Assembly: GCA_050633285.1 (NCBI GenBank)
Contig: JBOEGG010000004.1
Span: forward strand, 93,738-157,737
Reading direction: 5' to 3'
Origin: UBA1672 sp050633285
GTDB taxonomy: Bacteria > Pseudomonadota > Alphaproteobacteria > Micavibrionales > Micavibrionaceae
DNA length: 64,000 nucleotides
The stretch's first letter is position 1, and each line of letters starts with the position of its first letter. Shown in pieces: positions 37,862 to 47,028 of this stretch. The position numbers and the translations under genes are program-made. The notes under the pieces were generated by a model. That model was given only the letters and a program-made list of their open reading frames with translations, was not told the origin of the DNA and searched no databases.

Positions 37862-38539
37862 ATGTTTTTAAGACGTGTTCTTTTTGTTTCGCTAGCGTGT
37901 ATTTGTTTTAGTGCAATGCTTTCATCTCCTGCTCATGCTGCGTGGTGGGATATTTTCTTTCCGGCCCCTAGTAAAGGGCCTAGTCCGGCAGAGACGCTGC
38001 GTGCACCGTTTGCAAACACAGATGCGGTTATTGAAGATCTAGATGCATCGGGGAATGCGCGTAATGCAACGCCCCTTGAGCTTCGGCACAGGCCAAATGA
38101 TGTTATTACAACTTGGGTGCAGGGCACTGTTCCCCTGCTTATCTCCTATAAAATCGGAGAAGGTGATATTGAATATCGTAAGAAAAGCCGTAATTTTAGT
38201 ATGGTCGGCTCCAAGGAGTATTTGGCGTTTTTAACAGATAGAAACTTCTTTAAAGTTTTAGATACTGGTCGCTTTGATATTCAGGGCTTTATTCAAGATA
38301 CTCCCATTATTGTAAATGAGGGGGCTGTTGATGGCAGTTATAAATGGTTGTACCGCTGTAATATAATGGTGACTTATCTTGAGAAGGGCACAGATTATAA
38401 AGCTGACTTTCAAAAGAAGGGTGAGGTTGATGTTGTGTCTCAGGAGTATGTGTTGCAGTTTCAAATCGGACGATCTCATGATGCCACAAATGAGAATGGT
38501 ATTTTGATTGAAACTTGGAGCGTTCGCCCGAAAAAATAA
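37862..38539 (+). CDS. Exported DotI/IcmL-like protein
   Basis: A 225-residue protein with a signal peptide (cleavage after AHA, residue 26). The mature part has the IcmL/DotI periplasmic pattern: FFKVLDTGRFDIQGFIQDTPIIVNEGAVDGSYKWLYRCNIMVTYL, later EYVLQFQIGRS and GILIETW, which suggests an NTF2-like fold. DotI/IcmL are inner-membrane parts of type IVB secretion and conjugation machines and carry an N-terminal membrane helix. Here a cleavable signal replaces it and no other dot/icm gene is present, so a stand-alone periplasmic role is likely. Confidence 0.6.
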   Translation: MFLRRVLFVSLACICFSAMLSSPAHAAWWDIFFPAPSKGPSPAETLRAPFANTDAVIEDLDASGNARNATPLELRHRPNDVITTWVQGTVPLLISYKIGEGDIEYRKKSRNFSMVGSKEYLAFLTDRNFFKVLDTGRFDIQGFIQDTPIIVNEGAVDGSYKWLYRCNIMVTYLEKGTDYKADFQKKGEVDVVSQEYVLQFQIGRSHDATNENGILIETWSVRPKK

Positions 38540-38661
38540 AAATTCTATTTTATCTGAAGAGAATTAATGGCAAGTTGTTTGTCCGTTTGAATTTGACGGA
38601 GCCTCTGGGGTTCTGTTTATAAAGTTTTTTATAATAGTTATATCTGTAAGGAGTAAATTAT

Positions 38662-38970
38662 ATGACCGAAAATGTTGCAAGTTTTCCTGTTTCTGATGAG
38701 CAAGGTGCGTCTTCTGAAGAGGGTGCAAAGGATGTTGGTGGTGTTGCAGGACAAAGGTTAACTTCGTTCATTGAGCGTATTGAGCGCCTTGAAGAAGAAA
38801 AAGCAGCGTTGATGGAAGACCTTAAAGAGGTTTATGCAGAAGCCAAAGGTGTTGGTTTTGATGTTAAGACAATACGTAAAATTGTTTCACTTCGTAAGAT
38901 GGATAGTGAAAAGCGCCGTGAAACTGAAGATTTACTTGATCTTTATAAGTCCGCAATCGGTATGCGATAA
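38662..38970 (+). CDS. gapR: GapR-family DNA-binding protein (DUF2312)
   Basis: 102 residues. The GapR core spans ~26-102 (AGQRLTSFIERIERLEEEKAAL, then DLKEVYAEAKGVGFDVKTIRKIVSLRK). GapR is an alphaproteobacterial chromosome-structuring protein that tracks overtwisted DNA ahead of polymerases and stimulates topoisomerases. AAGGAG lies 8 nt before the ATG. A terminator follows it at 39014-39040. Confidence 0.93.
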   Translation: MTENVASFPVSDEQGASSEEGAKDVGGVAGQRLTSFIERIERLEEEKAALMEDLKEVYAEAKGVGFDVKTIRKIVSLRKMDSEKRRETEDLLDLYKSAIGMR

Positions 38971-39013
38971 GGTTAATTGAGGCGCTTTTAATGTGTCTAC
39001 ATAATGTTTAATG

Positions 39014-39040
39014 TGCCCCTGTTTTATCAGGGGCATTTTT
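39014..39040 (+). terminator. Rho-independent terminator of gapR
   Basis: Stem TGCCCCTG/CAGGGGCA with a TTTTAT loop, followed by TTTTTGTTTTT on the plus strand. It ends just before the stop of the convergent CDGSH gene. Confidence 0.9.
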
Positions 39041-39044
39041 GTTT

Positions 39045-39287
39045 TTATAGTTTTGAATGTGACCCGTCGCAGAAGGGTTGTCTCTTTGAATGTTTGCATT
39101 GGCATAGCCATGCTTTTGCTGTTTTTTCTGCGGTAAAACGTTGGGGCGTAAATTCTGTTCCGGAATGCGATCCATCGCAAAAAGGCTGTTTGTTCGATAA
39201 TCCGCATGTGCAGAAGAAGTAACTTTTTCCTTCTTCCAAATCAACACCGGCAGGGGATGTATCGGCTATATTGGGTAAATCGGTCAT
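39045..39287 (-). CDS. Double CDGSH iron-sulfur domain protein
   Basis: 80 residues with two complete CDGSH motifs, each able to hold a [2Fe-2S] cluster with three Cys and one His: C26, C28, C37, H41 and C62, C64, C73, H77. Tandem motifs are typical of the short class III NEET proteins (CISD3-like), involved in redox or Fe-S handling. AAGGA precedes the ATG. It is 24 nt downstream of acetyl-CoA synthetase on the same strand and probably in its transcript. Confidence 0.92.
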   Translation of the reverse strand: MTDLPNIADTSPAGVDLEEGKSYFFCTCGLSNKQPFCDGSHSGTEFTPQRFTAEKTAKAWLCQCKHSKRQPFCDGSHSKL

Positions 39288-39311
39288 GTATGTATCCTTG
39301 GTTTCTATAGT

Positions 39312-41246
39312 TTAGGCGGCTTTTCTTTTGGCTAATATCAAAGTGTTGATAACAGATGAATCTGCCAGTGTTGATGTGTCGCCGAGATCTTCAAACTCAT
39401 TGGTGGCAATTTTACGGAGGATACGGCGCATTATTTTACCGGATCGCGTTTTTGGTAGGGCAGGGGCGAGTAATATAATTTCTGGTGTTGCGATTGCTCC
39501 GATGATTGTACGAACATTTTTTATTATCTCTGCGCGTAATTCTGTTTCATCGACTTTGTGCCCTGCCATTAATGTGACATAGGCAAATATCGCCTCTCCC
39601 TTGATAGCATGAGGGATGCCGACAACGGCACTTTCTGCGACATGTTTATGCTCGTTAATTGCGCTTTCGATTTCTGCTGTTCCCATGCGGTGACCTGAAA
39701 CATTTAGGACATCGTCTACACGGCCGGTGATCCAATAATCACCATCTTCATCACGGCGTGCACCGTCACCAGTGAAATAATATCCGTCAAAATCAGAGAA
39801 ATATGTCTTTTCAAATCGTTCGGGGTTGTTGTAAATGCCGCGCATTTGCCCGGGCCATGAATCTGATATGCATAAGTTACCCTGCGCTTCTCCGTGTTGT
39901 TTTTGTCCATTTTTGTCCAATAATACGGGCTGTACACCAAAGAATGGGCGGGTTGCTGATCCTGGTTTTAAATCAGACGTTACAAGTGGGGTTAGCATGT
40001 GTCCGCCTGTTTCTGTTTGCCACCATGTATCGATAATAGGGCAGTGGGTTTGACCAATGATGTTGTAATACCATTCCCATGCTTCTTTGTTTATCGGTTC
40101 GCCAACTGTACCTAAGACGCGTAGGGATTTACGGTTTGTGTTTGTAACCATATCATCTCCGGCGGCAAGAAGTGCACGGATTGCAGTTGGTGCGGTGTAG
40201 AATATATTAACCTGATGTTTGTCGATAACTTGCCATAGGCGTGAGGCATCGGGGTAATTCGGGGTGCCTTCGAAGACAAGTGAAATCGCGCCGTTGGCCA
40301 AGGGGCCATAGACGATATAAGAGTGCCCGGTGATCCAACCTACGTCGGCTGTGCACCAATAGACTTCACCGGCGTGGTAATCAAAGACATATTCATGGGT
40401 GAGGCTTGTATATACCATATATCCGCCTGTTGTGTGCACGACGCCCTTGGGCTTACCGGTTGAGCCTGATGTGTATAGTATGAAGAGGGGATCTTCTGCA
40501 TTCATGATTTCGCATGGGCATTCGCTTCCTTGTGCTTCGACGATATCGTGCCACCAGACATCATGATCGTCATTCCATGCGATATCTGCGCCAGTGCGCT
40601 TCAACACGAGAACTGTGTGTACGTTGGGGCAGCCTTTTAGGGCTTCATCGGTATTTGTCTTCAGCGGGACTGTCTTTGCGCCCCTGTACGCTTCATCAGC
40701 AGTGATGACGATGCGTGATTGGCAATCAAGTATTCTGTTTTTCAAGCTTTCGGGAGAGAAACCGCCAAATACGACGGAGTGAACTGCACCGATACGCGCA
40801 CAGGCTAGCATGGCGTAGACTGCTTCGCAGACCATGGGCATATAGATTGTGACGCGATCTCCTTTTTTAACACCGCGTTCTTTTAGTGCGTTTGCAAGTT
40901 TTGAAACTTCTTCTTTTAGCTCTCCATAAGTGATTTTCCGCGATTCTTCGGGATTGTTCCCTTCGAAAATCAGGGCGGTTGATGTGAGCTTTTCGGGCAG
41001 GTGGCGATCAATGCAGTTGTAGCACGCGTTTAATGTGCCGTCTTCGTACCATTTTATTGATATGGGGCTTTTGAAACTTGTATTTTTAATGGTCGTGGGA
41101 GGTGTAAACCAATCAATTCGTTCGGCCATTTCACCCCAGAAGGTATCAGGGTTTTCAATGGACTCTTTGTACATGGTTTCGTATTCGTGCGCGGAAATAT
41201 TCGCGCGTTTTACGATTTCTTTTGATGGTTTGTATATATCTGTCAT
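39312..41246 (-). CDS. acsA: Acetyl-CoA synthetase
   Basis: 644 residues, the full family length. It is an AMP-forming ligase converting acetate, ATP and CoA to acetyl-CoA. Motifs: the P-loop-like YTSGSTGKPKGVVH, TWWQTETGG, YFTGDGARRDEDGDYWITGR, and the C-terminal RSGKIMRRILRKI, whose lysine is the usual acetylation-controlled catalytic residue. It lies downstream of tsaD-gpsA on the same strand with a 67-nt gap. Confidence 0.97.
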   Translation of the reverse strand: MTDIYKPSKEIVKRANISAHEYETMYKESIENPDTFWGEMAERIDWFTPPTTIKNTSFKSPISIKWYEDGTLNACYNCIDRHLPEKLTSTALIFEGNNPEESRKITYGELKEEVSKLANALKERGVKKGDRVTIYMPMVCEAVYAMLACARIGAVHSVVFGGFSPESLKNRILDCQSRIVITADEAYRGAKTVPLKTNTDEALKGCPNVHTVLVLKRTGADIAWNDDHDVWWHDIVEAQGSECPCEIMNAEDPLFILYTSGSTGKPKGVVHTTGGYMVYTSLTHEYVFDYHAGEVYWCTADVGWITGHSYIVYGPLANGAISLVFEGTPNYPDASRLWQVIDKHQVNIFYTAPTAIRALLAAGDDMVTNTNRKSLRVLGTVGEPINKEAWEWYYNIIGQTHCPIIDTWWQTETGGHMLTPLVTSDLKPGSATRPFFGVQPVLLDKNGQKQHGEAQGNLCISDSWPGQMRGIYNNPERFEKTYFSDFDGYYFTGDGARRDEDGDYWITGRVDDVLNVSGHRMGTAEIESAINEHKHVAESAVVGIPHAIKGEAIFAYVTLMAGHKVDETELRAEIIKNVRTIIGAIATPEIILLAPALPKTRSGKIMRRILRKIATNEFEDLGDTSTLADSSVINTLILAKRKAA

Positions 41247-41313
41247 ATCATTTAACCTTATGTTTCAAAAGAGCAATATAGGTCAAAAATGGATAATAAA
41301 TGTATGTTTTGCC

Positions 41314-42303
41314 CTATATCTCGTGCCCCACAGGACGATTCAACATGTCTTGGAGTGCTTCGTCAAGTGAAAGCCCCTCGTTTAGGCATTTATGCACAGC
41401 CAGTGTGATGGGCATGTCTATGTTGTGTTTATGGCAGAGTGGGAGAATGGATGTAGCGGTGTGAACGCCCTCGGTAACAGTTTTTCTGCGCTTGAGGATG
41501 TCATTTAAGCTATCACCTTTCCCAAGTTCGTAGCCGAGGGAAAAGTTTCGTGATTTTTCGGATGAGCAGGTCAGCATCATGTCGCCGATACCACATTGCC
41601 CAAGGAATGTTTCGTAGTTTGCACCAATTGCAACCCCAAGGCGGGCAATCTCTAATAGTCCGCGTGTGACTAAGCTTGCGCGTGCACTTTCACCCATTTG
41701 CAGGCCGTGGGCGATTCCACAGGCAATGGCAATGACATTTTTCAGTGCGCCTGCAATTTGAGTGCCGATAATATCGTTTGATATGTAGGGTCTGAAATTA
41801 GGTGAAGCAATTGCATTTTGTAGGGTTTGCGCCAAATTATCATCTGTACAGGCCAGTGTTGTTGCGGCCGGTTTGCCCGCGGCAATTTCGTGTGCGAAGT
41901 TGGGGCCGCTCAATATTGCTATGGGGGTATTGGGTAGGGTTTCTTGTGCGACTTCACTCATGAGCTTTCCGGAGCTGAGTTCTATGCCCTTGGAGCAGAG
42001 AATTAGTGTGTGCTCTGTGCGTATATGCGGTTTCATATCTTGTAATATATTTCGCATTGCTTGTGCGGGGGTAACCATCAGGATTATATCGCTTTGCATT
42101 GCGATTTGAAGCTCGCTGGTGGCTTTTATCGATGGGTTTAGTGGGTAGCCCTCTAAATATGCTTTGTTCTGTGTGTGTGCGTTAATATCGTGGGCGAGTT
42201 CGGGGGATCGTGCCCATAAGGTTACGTTTTTTCCTGTTGATGATATTGTCTGGGCGAGGGCTGTGCCCCATGCGCCTGCTCCTATAACGCTTAAACCTGT
42301 CAT
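41314..42303 (-). CDS. gpsA: Glycerol-3-phosphate dehydrogenase [NAD(P)+]
   Basis: 329 residues. N-terminal Rossmann motif GAGAWGTALA, then SKGIE, SGPNFAHEIA, and the C-terminal substrate domain with ALKNVIAIACGIAHGLQMGESARASLVTRGL. It reduces dihydroxyacetone phosphate to sn-glycerol-3-phosphate for phospholipid synthesis. GGGGAAAG precedes the ATG, 14 nt after the tsaD stop, so the two form an operon. Confidence 0.97.
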   Translation of the reverse strand: MTGLSVIGAGAWGTALAQTISSTGKNVTLWARSPELAHDINAHTQNKAYLEGYPLNPSIKATSELQIAMQSDIILMVTPAQAMRNILQDMKPHIRTEHTLILCSKGIELSSGKLMSEVAQETLPNTPIAILSGPNFAHEIAAGKPAATTLACTDDNLAQTLQNAIASPNFRPYISNDIIGTQIAGALKNVIAIACGIAHGLQMGESARASLVTRGLLEIARLGVAIGANYETFLGQCGIGDMMLTCSSEKSRNFSLGYELGKGDSLNDILKRRKTVTEGVHTATSILPLCHKHNIDMPITLAVHKCLNEGLSLDEALQDMLNRPVGHEI

Positions 42304-42317
42304 GCTTTCCCCTGTTT

Positions 42318-43400
42318 CTACGCTTTTACCCCTGCACCATGGCGTGGGGCGGCGTTGGGGTCAAGTGGCCAGCGCGGGCGTGCTTTAAAATCCAGAGGAT
42401 CGTTTTGGCCGCGTTTTAATCGTTCTATACCTGCCCATGCAATCATTGCTCCGTTATCTCCGCAAAGTGAGAGGGGTGGGGCGCTGGTTTTCATACCGTA
42501 TTCTTGTGCGAGTTTATCGAGTTCTGTGCGCACTGTCAGGTTGGCGGAAACGCCGCCACAGATGACGAGTGTTGGTGTTTTTGTCTTGTGCCCATAGTCT
42601 CTAATGAATTGTTGAATAGCATTTTTGCATCTATCGGCTAATATTTTGGCTGTTTTATCTTGGAACGCGTATGCTAAATCGGCAATATCATTCTGCGCGA
42701 AATCTCCTTCGGGGAGTTTGTCGATGTGTGTGCGGACTGCTGTCTTTAATCCTGAAAATGAGAAGTCGCAATTTTTGCGGCCTCTCATCGGGCTTGGTAG
42801 GGGGAAGCGTTCTAATGCGGCGTTTGTGTCTTTGCAAGTTTTTGCGATTTTTTCGATATTCGGGCCTCCGGGGTAGGGGAGGCCCATTAGTTTTGCGCTT
42901 TTGTCAAAGCATTCACCAACGGCGTCATCTAATGTCGTGCCCCATCTTTTATATTGTTCGACGTCTTCGGCAACGAGTATCTGGGTGTGTCCACCCGAGA
43001 CAAGCAGGATGAGGTATGGGAATTCAATGTTATCGGCGAGGCGTGCGGTGAGGGCATGTCCCTCTAGGTGGTTTATGCCGACGAAGGGGATATTATGGGC
43101 GGCGGATATTGCTTTTGCGCTCATCATACCGATCATGACGCCCCCGATCAGGCCGGGCCCGCATGTGGCGGCAACGCCGTCTAAGTCTTTAAAGTTTATA
43201 TTTGCGTCGCTCATGGCGGCTTCTATCACTTTGTCGATATGTTCCAAATGTGCGCGTGCGGCGATTTCGGGGACTACACCACCATATACAGCGTGCTGTT
43301 TGATTTGACTGAGGATTGTGTTGGAGAGTACTTCTCTTTGGTCATTTACGATTGCGGCGGCTGTTTCGTCGCAGCTTGTCTCTATCCCAAGGACTAACAT
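42318..43400 (-). CDS. tsaD: tRNA N6-threonylcarbamoyladenosine transferase
   Basis: 360 residues of the Kae1/TsaD ASKHA fold. It starts LVLGIETSCDETAAAIV, has the metal-binding HLEGH, the nucleotide-binding VSGGHTQI, and the late CGGVSANLTVR and SLCGDNGAMIAWAG. It transfers the threonylcarbamoyl group to A37 of ANN-decoding tRNAs with TsaB and TsaE. It is the first gene of the minus-strand tsaD-gpsA unit and divergent from hemC by 83 nt, so the two promoters share that short region. Confidence 0.97.
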   Translation of the reverse strand: MLVLGIETSCDETAAAIVNDQREVLSNTILSQIKQHAVYGGVVPEIAARAHLEHIDKVIEAAMSDANINFKDLDGVAATCGPGLIGGVMIGMMSAKAISAAHNIPFVGINHLEGHALTARLADNIEFPYLILLVSGGHTQILVAEDVEQYKRWGTTLDDAVGECFDKSAKLMGLPYPGGPNIEKIAKTCKDTNAALERFPLPSPMRGRKNCDFSFSGLKTAVRTHIDKLPEGDFAQNDIADLAYAFQDKTAKILADRCKNAIQQFIRDYGHKTKTPTLVICGGVSANLTVRTELDKLAQEYGMKTSAPPLSLCGDNGAMIAWAGIERLKRGQNDPLDFKARPRWPLDPNAAPRHGAGVKA

Positions 43401-43483
43401 TTCGTCCGGCTCCCCTTGCGTGATGCTTTATGGCATCGTATGTATTGAATTACTATTTCTCATAATGAATAGAGTTGTAAAAG

Positions 43484-44440
43484 ATGACTGTCAAACCAGA
43501 ATATAAATACCCCGAGAAAATTGTCATAGGTACGCGTGGGTCACCTTTGGCGTTGGTGCAGGCCAATATAGTGAAGGATAAAATAGCTAAAATCGGTCAA
43601 AATATAGATGTAACCTTAAGGATTATAAGGACTTCCGGTGATTGGAATCCGCAAGGTGGTGAGGTGCGTTTGGAGGCTCTGGAGGGTGGAAAAGCGCAGT
43701 TCGCGAAGGAAATTGAAGAGGCTCTATTGTCTGGTGAAATTGATATTGCTGTGCACTCTATGAAGGATATGGAGACTGTTTTGCCAGAGGGGTTGGTTAT
43801 TCCCTTTATGTTGCCGCGTGAAGATGTGCGCGATGCTTTTATATCTGAGAAGGCTTCTGTTATATCTGATCTACCGCAGGGGGCGATTGTTGGTACGGCG
43901 AGTGTGCGCAGGCAGGCGTTTTTATTGAATAAGCGGCCTGATCTTAATGTTGTGCCGTTTCGCGGTAATGTTCAAACGCGTCTTGATAAGCTTCGTGATG
44001 GTCAGGTGGATGCGACGTTTTTGGCGTGTGCCGGATTGAACCGTCTAGGGATGGCGGATGAGGTTACCTCTGCAATTGAAATTGATGAGATGTTGCCTGC
44101 GGTTGGGCAGGGGGCTGTTGGTATAGAAATTAGGTCTTCAGATGTAGAGGGAATGTCCTTTATTAGCCAATTTTCTTGTTTGAAAACATATGTGTGTGTT
44201 GAGTGTGAGCGTGGTGTTCTTCGTGCTCTTGGTGGTTCGTGTCATACTCCTGTTGGTGTGCATGCGACTTTCGATAATGGGGCGATTGATTTGCGTGTTA
44301 AGGTGGTTTCTTTGGACGGTACGCAGTGCTGGTCTGATGAGGAGACTGGTGTATGTAATGGTGTTAATGACGCGATTTCATTGGGAGAACGCGTTGGTGT
44401 ACGTCTAAAGGGTATTGTCCCTGATGGTGTTTTAGGCTGA
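43484..44440 (+). CDS. hemC: Hydroxymethylbilane synthase (porphobilinogen deaminase)
   Basis: 318 residues. Motifs GTRGSPLALVQAN near the start, SMKDMETVLPEG, GTASVRRQAFLL, and the dipyrromethane-cofactor cysteine in LGGSCHTPVG. It polymerises four porphobilinogens into hydroxymethylbilane in tetrapyrrole synthesis. It heads hemC-hemD-Mic60-hemY, a typical alphaproteobacterial gene order. Confidence 0.97.
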   Translation: MTVKPEYKYPEKIVIGTRGSPLALVQANIVKDKIAKIGQNIDVTLRIIRTSGDWNPQGGEVRLEALEGGKAQFAKEIEEALLSGEIDIAVHSMKDMETVLPEGLVIPFMLPREDVRDAFISEKASVISDLPQGAIVGTASVRRQAFLLNKRPDLNVVPFRGNVQTRLDKLRDGQVDATFLACAGLNRLGMADEVTSAIEIDEMLPAVGQGAVGIEIRSSDVEGMSFISQFSCLKTYVCVECERGVLRALGGSCHTPVGVHATFDNGAIDLRVKVVSLDGTQCWSDEETGVCNGVNDAISLGERVGVRLKGIVPDGVLG

Positions 44441-44487
44441 TTTTGTCCGTAAATGATGCGCTTGAATTTAAGGTATAGGGTTATCTT

Positions 44488-45219
44488 GTGAGGTTATCTC
44501 AAAAAATAATTGTTACACGGTCAGAAAATGACAGTTCAGCGTTTGTGCAAAATGCATGTGAGTGTATTGGCGACCTGTCTTTGGATGATTTTTTGATCGA
44601 GCCGTTAATCTCTCTTGAATATTATGATGTGCAATTACCGCAATTTCATGAGGGTGATGCCGTTATTGTGACAAGTATGAATGCAGCGCGTATATTTGCA
44701 CATGAGAGCTTTGATAAAGCTTGGCGGGATGTACCATTTTATGTCGTGGGGGAGAAGAGCCGCGATATTCTTTTGGCGGCAGGTGCATCTCATATTGTTG
44801 AATGTGCACCAGATGTATCCAGTTTGATGCTGACGCTCCCTAATTTCTTTGAGGGGCGTTTCATATATTTTCGGGGGAGAGATATTTCTTTTGATATACG
44901 GCGTGTATTGAGTGATGTGGGGCAGGATATTGAGGAAATTATATGTTATGAGGCGCGTACACAAAATGAATTAACTGCGCAGTGTTTGAAGGCTATTCGT
45001 GAGCGTAATGTATGTGCATTGACGTTTCTTTCAAAGAGAACTGCTCAGGCATTTTGTGATATTGTTAAGGAATATGGTTTAGATATATTTTTGGGAGATG
45101 TCCGCTTTTTATGTATTAGTGAAGCTGTTGCGGATGTTTTGCATGATGTAAGTGGTGTGTGCTTGATTGCCAGAACTCCTGATGTTGATGGTATGTTTGG
45201 TTTGATCGAGAATATATAG
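44488..45219 (+). CDS. hemD: Uroporphyrinogen-III synthase
   Basis: 243 residues with a GTG start. The family is poorly conserved, but the two-lobe pattern is visible: IVTRSENDSSAFVQ at the N-terminus, VIVTSMNAARIFA, FYVVGEKSRDILLAAGA, FIYFRGRDISFDI, and in the C-terminal lobe LTFLSKRTAQAFCDIV. The position right after hemC supports the call. It closes and inverts hydroxymethylbilane to uroporphyrinogen III. Confidence 0.88.
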   Translation: MRLSQKIIVTRSENDSSAFVQNACECIGDLSLDDFLIEPLISLEYYDVQLPQFHEGDAVIVTSMNAARIFAHESFDKAWRDVPFYVVGEKSRDILLAAGASHIVECAPDVSSLMLTLPNFFEGRFIYFRGRDISFDIRRVLSDVGQDIEEIICYEARTQNELTAQCLKAIRERNVCALTFLSKRTAQAFCDIVKEYGLDIFLGDVRFLCISEAVADVLHDVSGVCLIARTPDVDGMFGLIENI

Positions 45220-45333
45220 GCTTTGTAGGTGTCGTTTTTGGGGAAAAGACGTTCCATAAAGCCGATTAAATTTTGTACAGTTCTATGGCCTGTGCTACAT
45301 CTTATATAAAGCGGAAAAATTAAGGGATTTGAT

Positions 45334-46995
45334 ATGAGTAAATCAGGTAAGAAGCCGATTGAAAATGCGGCTGCAATTATTGAAAGATTTGGCGGCATAA
45401 GACCTATGTCTGCAAAGATTAATGTTGCAGTGACGACAGTGCAGGGATGGAAAAAACGTGATGTTATTCCCGCAGGTCGTAAGGATATTATATTACAAAC
45501 AGCGATAGAGCATGATATTGACTTGTCGACATTTTTTGATGATGCGCCAGTGATCGAACCTGTTGTTGAGGAAAAAACAGTCTCTAATGATGAGAGTGAT
45601 GCTCCAACGGATGATGTCAGTTCTGCTTCTGATGCTGTCACTGTAGAAGATGAGGAAAAGGCAGAGGATGTTTCTGAAGCTGTTGCACCTAGTGTAAGTG
45701 TTGAAAGTATAAAAACCGACAGTGTAAAAGCTGATAATATAAAAGAAGAGGCACCTGAGGTCGTTCTTTCGGCGAGTAAGCCGGATGAGTTTATTGAGCC
45801 GAAGCCTGCTGCGTCTAACCCTGATTACACAGAGCTTGCAATTACGACAGAAAAACGCGCAGTGACGAAGAGCAGTCTAATTGCTGCTGGGCTTGTGCTT
45901 TTGATTATTACGGCGATTGTTGCAACGTTGTGGCCGGATTATGAGGAATTTACTGAACGTGGCACGAGGATATCTGCGATAGAGGATGATTTGTCCGATA
46001 TGAAACAGCAGCAAAGTGCGTTTAAGGGACTTGTCCCTGAGAATTGGCAGTCACAGATAGACGAACTTCGTACACAAATGAGTGGAGCGCAAAGTTCTGC
46101 AGAAGAAGTATATCGCGATGCGAGGGAAGTATCAGAAGATTTATTGGCGGGTCGTAATGTTGATAAACATGTTGTGCAGTTACAGGAATATGTTGCACAG
46201 ATTGCTAATGAAAATGGTTTATATGGCCTATATTCCAGATTTGAAACAATGAGTAGTAGTGTTATTGGCCAACAAAAACTAGATGGCTCTGTTGAAAGTC
46301 TTCTTCAATTGTTTAATACCGTTGAGATGGAAGATAAGGATGAGGGGTATGTTAATAATGTCTTAGGTCAGGCGCGTGAACAAAGTGCTTTATTAGGTGA
46401 GACGTTTGGTGATGTTCCAGAACATGAATTGAAGGCTGCGGCGATGTTGCTTGGTCTGACGCAAATGCGTTCTTCTCTTAACCGTGGGGATGAGGCTTTT
46501 GACGGTGACTTACAGCTTCTTATGAATATGGTTGATGAAGATGATGTTGAGTTACGTGCGGCACTTGAGAAATTGGCACCTCATGCAAAATCAGGTGTTT
46601 TGACACCGGAGGGGTTGTCCAAAGAGTTTCGTACTGTTGCCGGTGATGTTGTTGCTGCTTCTTTAAGTGGAGAAGATATCTCTTTGAGTGAGCGGATGAG
46701 TGCGCGTGTAAACGATATTCTTAAAATCGAAAAGGATGGCGAGCTTATCAGTGGTACGGATACGCAAGTGACCGTTGATAAAACGCAGAAAATGGTTGAG
46801 GAGGGACAGCTTGATGCGGCTGTGAAGCTTTTGAAGAAAAACTTAAACTCGGCTGAGCTACGCCCACTTAAGCCATGGCTTAATAAGGTTGAAGGTGTTC
46901 TAAATGCAAAAAGTGCCCAAAAAGCCATTGAGCAAGCCATTGAGTTGAATACGGGCCGCGGGTTTTTGGGTGGTTCTCAGTTATTGTCTGAATAA
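45334..46995 (+). CDS. Mic60/mitofilin-like membrane protein with N-terminal helix-turn-helix
   Basis: 553 residues. Residues ~11-60 look like a Cro/YdaS-type helix-turn-helix (AIIERFGGIRPMSAKINVAV, then TTVQGWKKRDVIPAGRK). An acidic disordered linker (~70-165) follows, then one membrane helix (~180-200, LIAAGLVLLIITAIVATLWP), coiled coil, and a C-terminal helical region (FRTVAGDVVAASLSGED, then AVKLLKKNLNSAELRPLKPWL) matching the alphaproteobacterial mitofilin/COG4223 pattern. Alphaproteobacterial Mic60 shapes intracytoplasmic or envelope membranes and sits between hemD and hemY, as here. The DNA-binding-like domain would face the cytoplasm. Confidence 0.75.
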   Translation: MSKSGKKPIENAAAIIERFGGIRPMSAKINVAVTTVQGWKKRDVIPAGRKDIILQTAIEHDIDLSTFFDDAPVIEPVVEEKTVSNDESDAPTDDVSSASDAVTVEDEEKAEDVSEAVAPSVSVESIKTDSVKADNIKEEAPEVVLSASKPDEFIEPKPAASNPDYTELAITTEKRAVTKSSLIAAGLVLLIITAIVATLWPDYEEFTERGTRISAIEDDLSDMKQQQSAFKGLVPENWQSQIDELRTQMSGAQSSAEEVYRDAREVSEDLLAGRNVDKHVVQLQEYVAQIANENGLYGLYSRFETMSSSVIGQQKLDGSVESLLQLFNTVEMEDKDEGYVNNVLGQAREQSALLGETFGDVPEHELKAAAMLLGLTQMRSSLNRGDEAFDGDLQLLMNMVDEDDVELRAALEKLAPHAKSGVLTPEGLSKEFRTVAGDVVAASLSGEDISLSERMSARVNDILKIEKDGELISGTDTQVTVDKTQKMVEEGQLDAAVKLLKKNLNSAELRPLKPWLNKVEGVLNAKSAQKAIEQAIELNTGRGFLGGSQLLSE

Positions 46996-47028
46996 AGCAG
47001 TATAAACTTATAATAAAAGAGGGATGAT

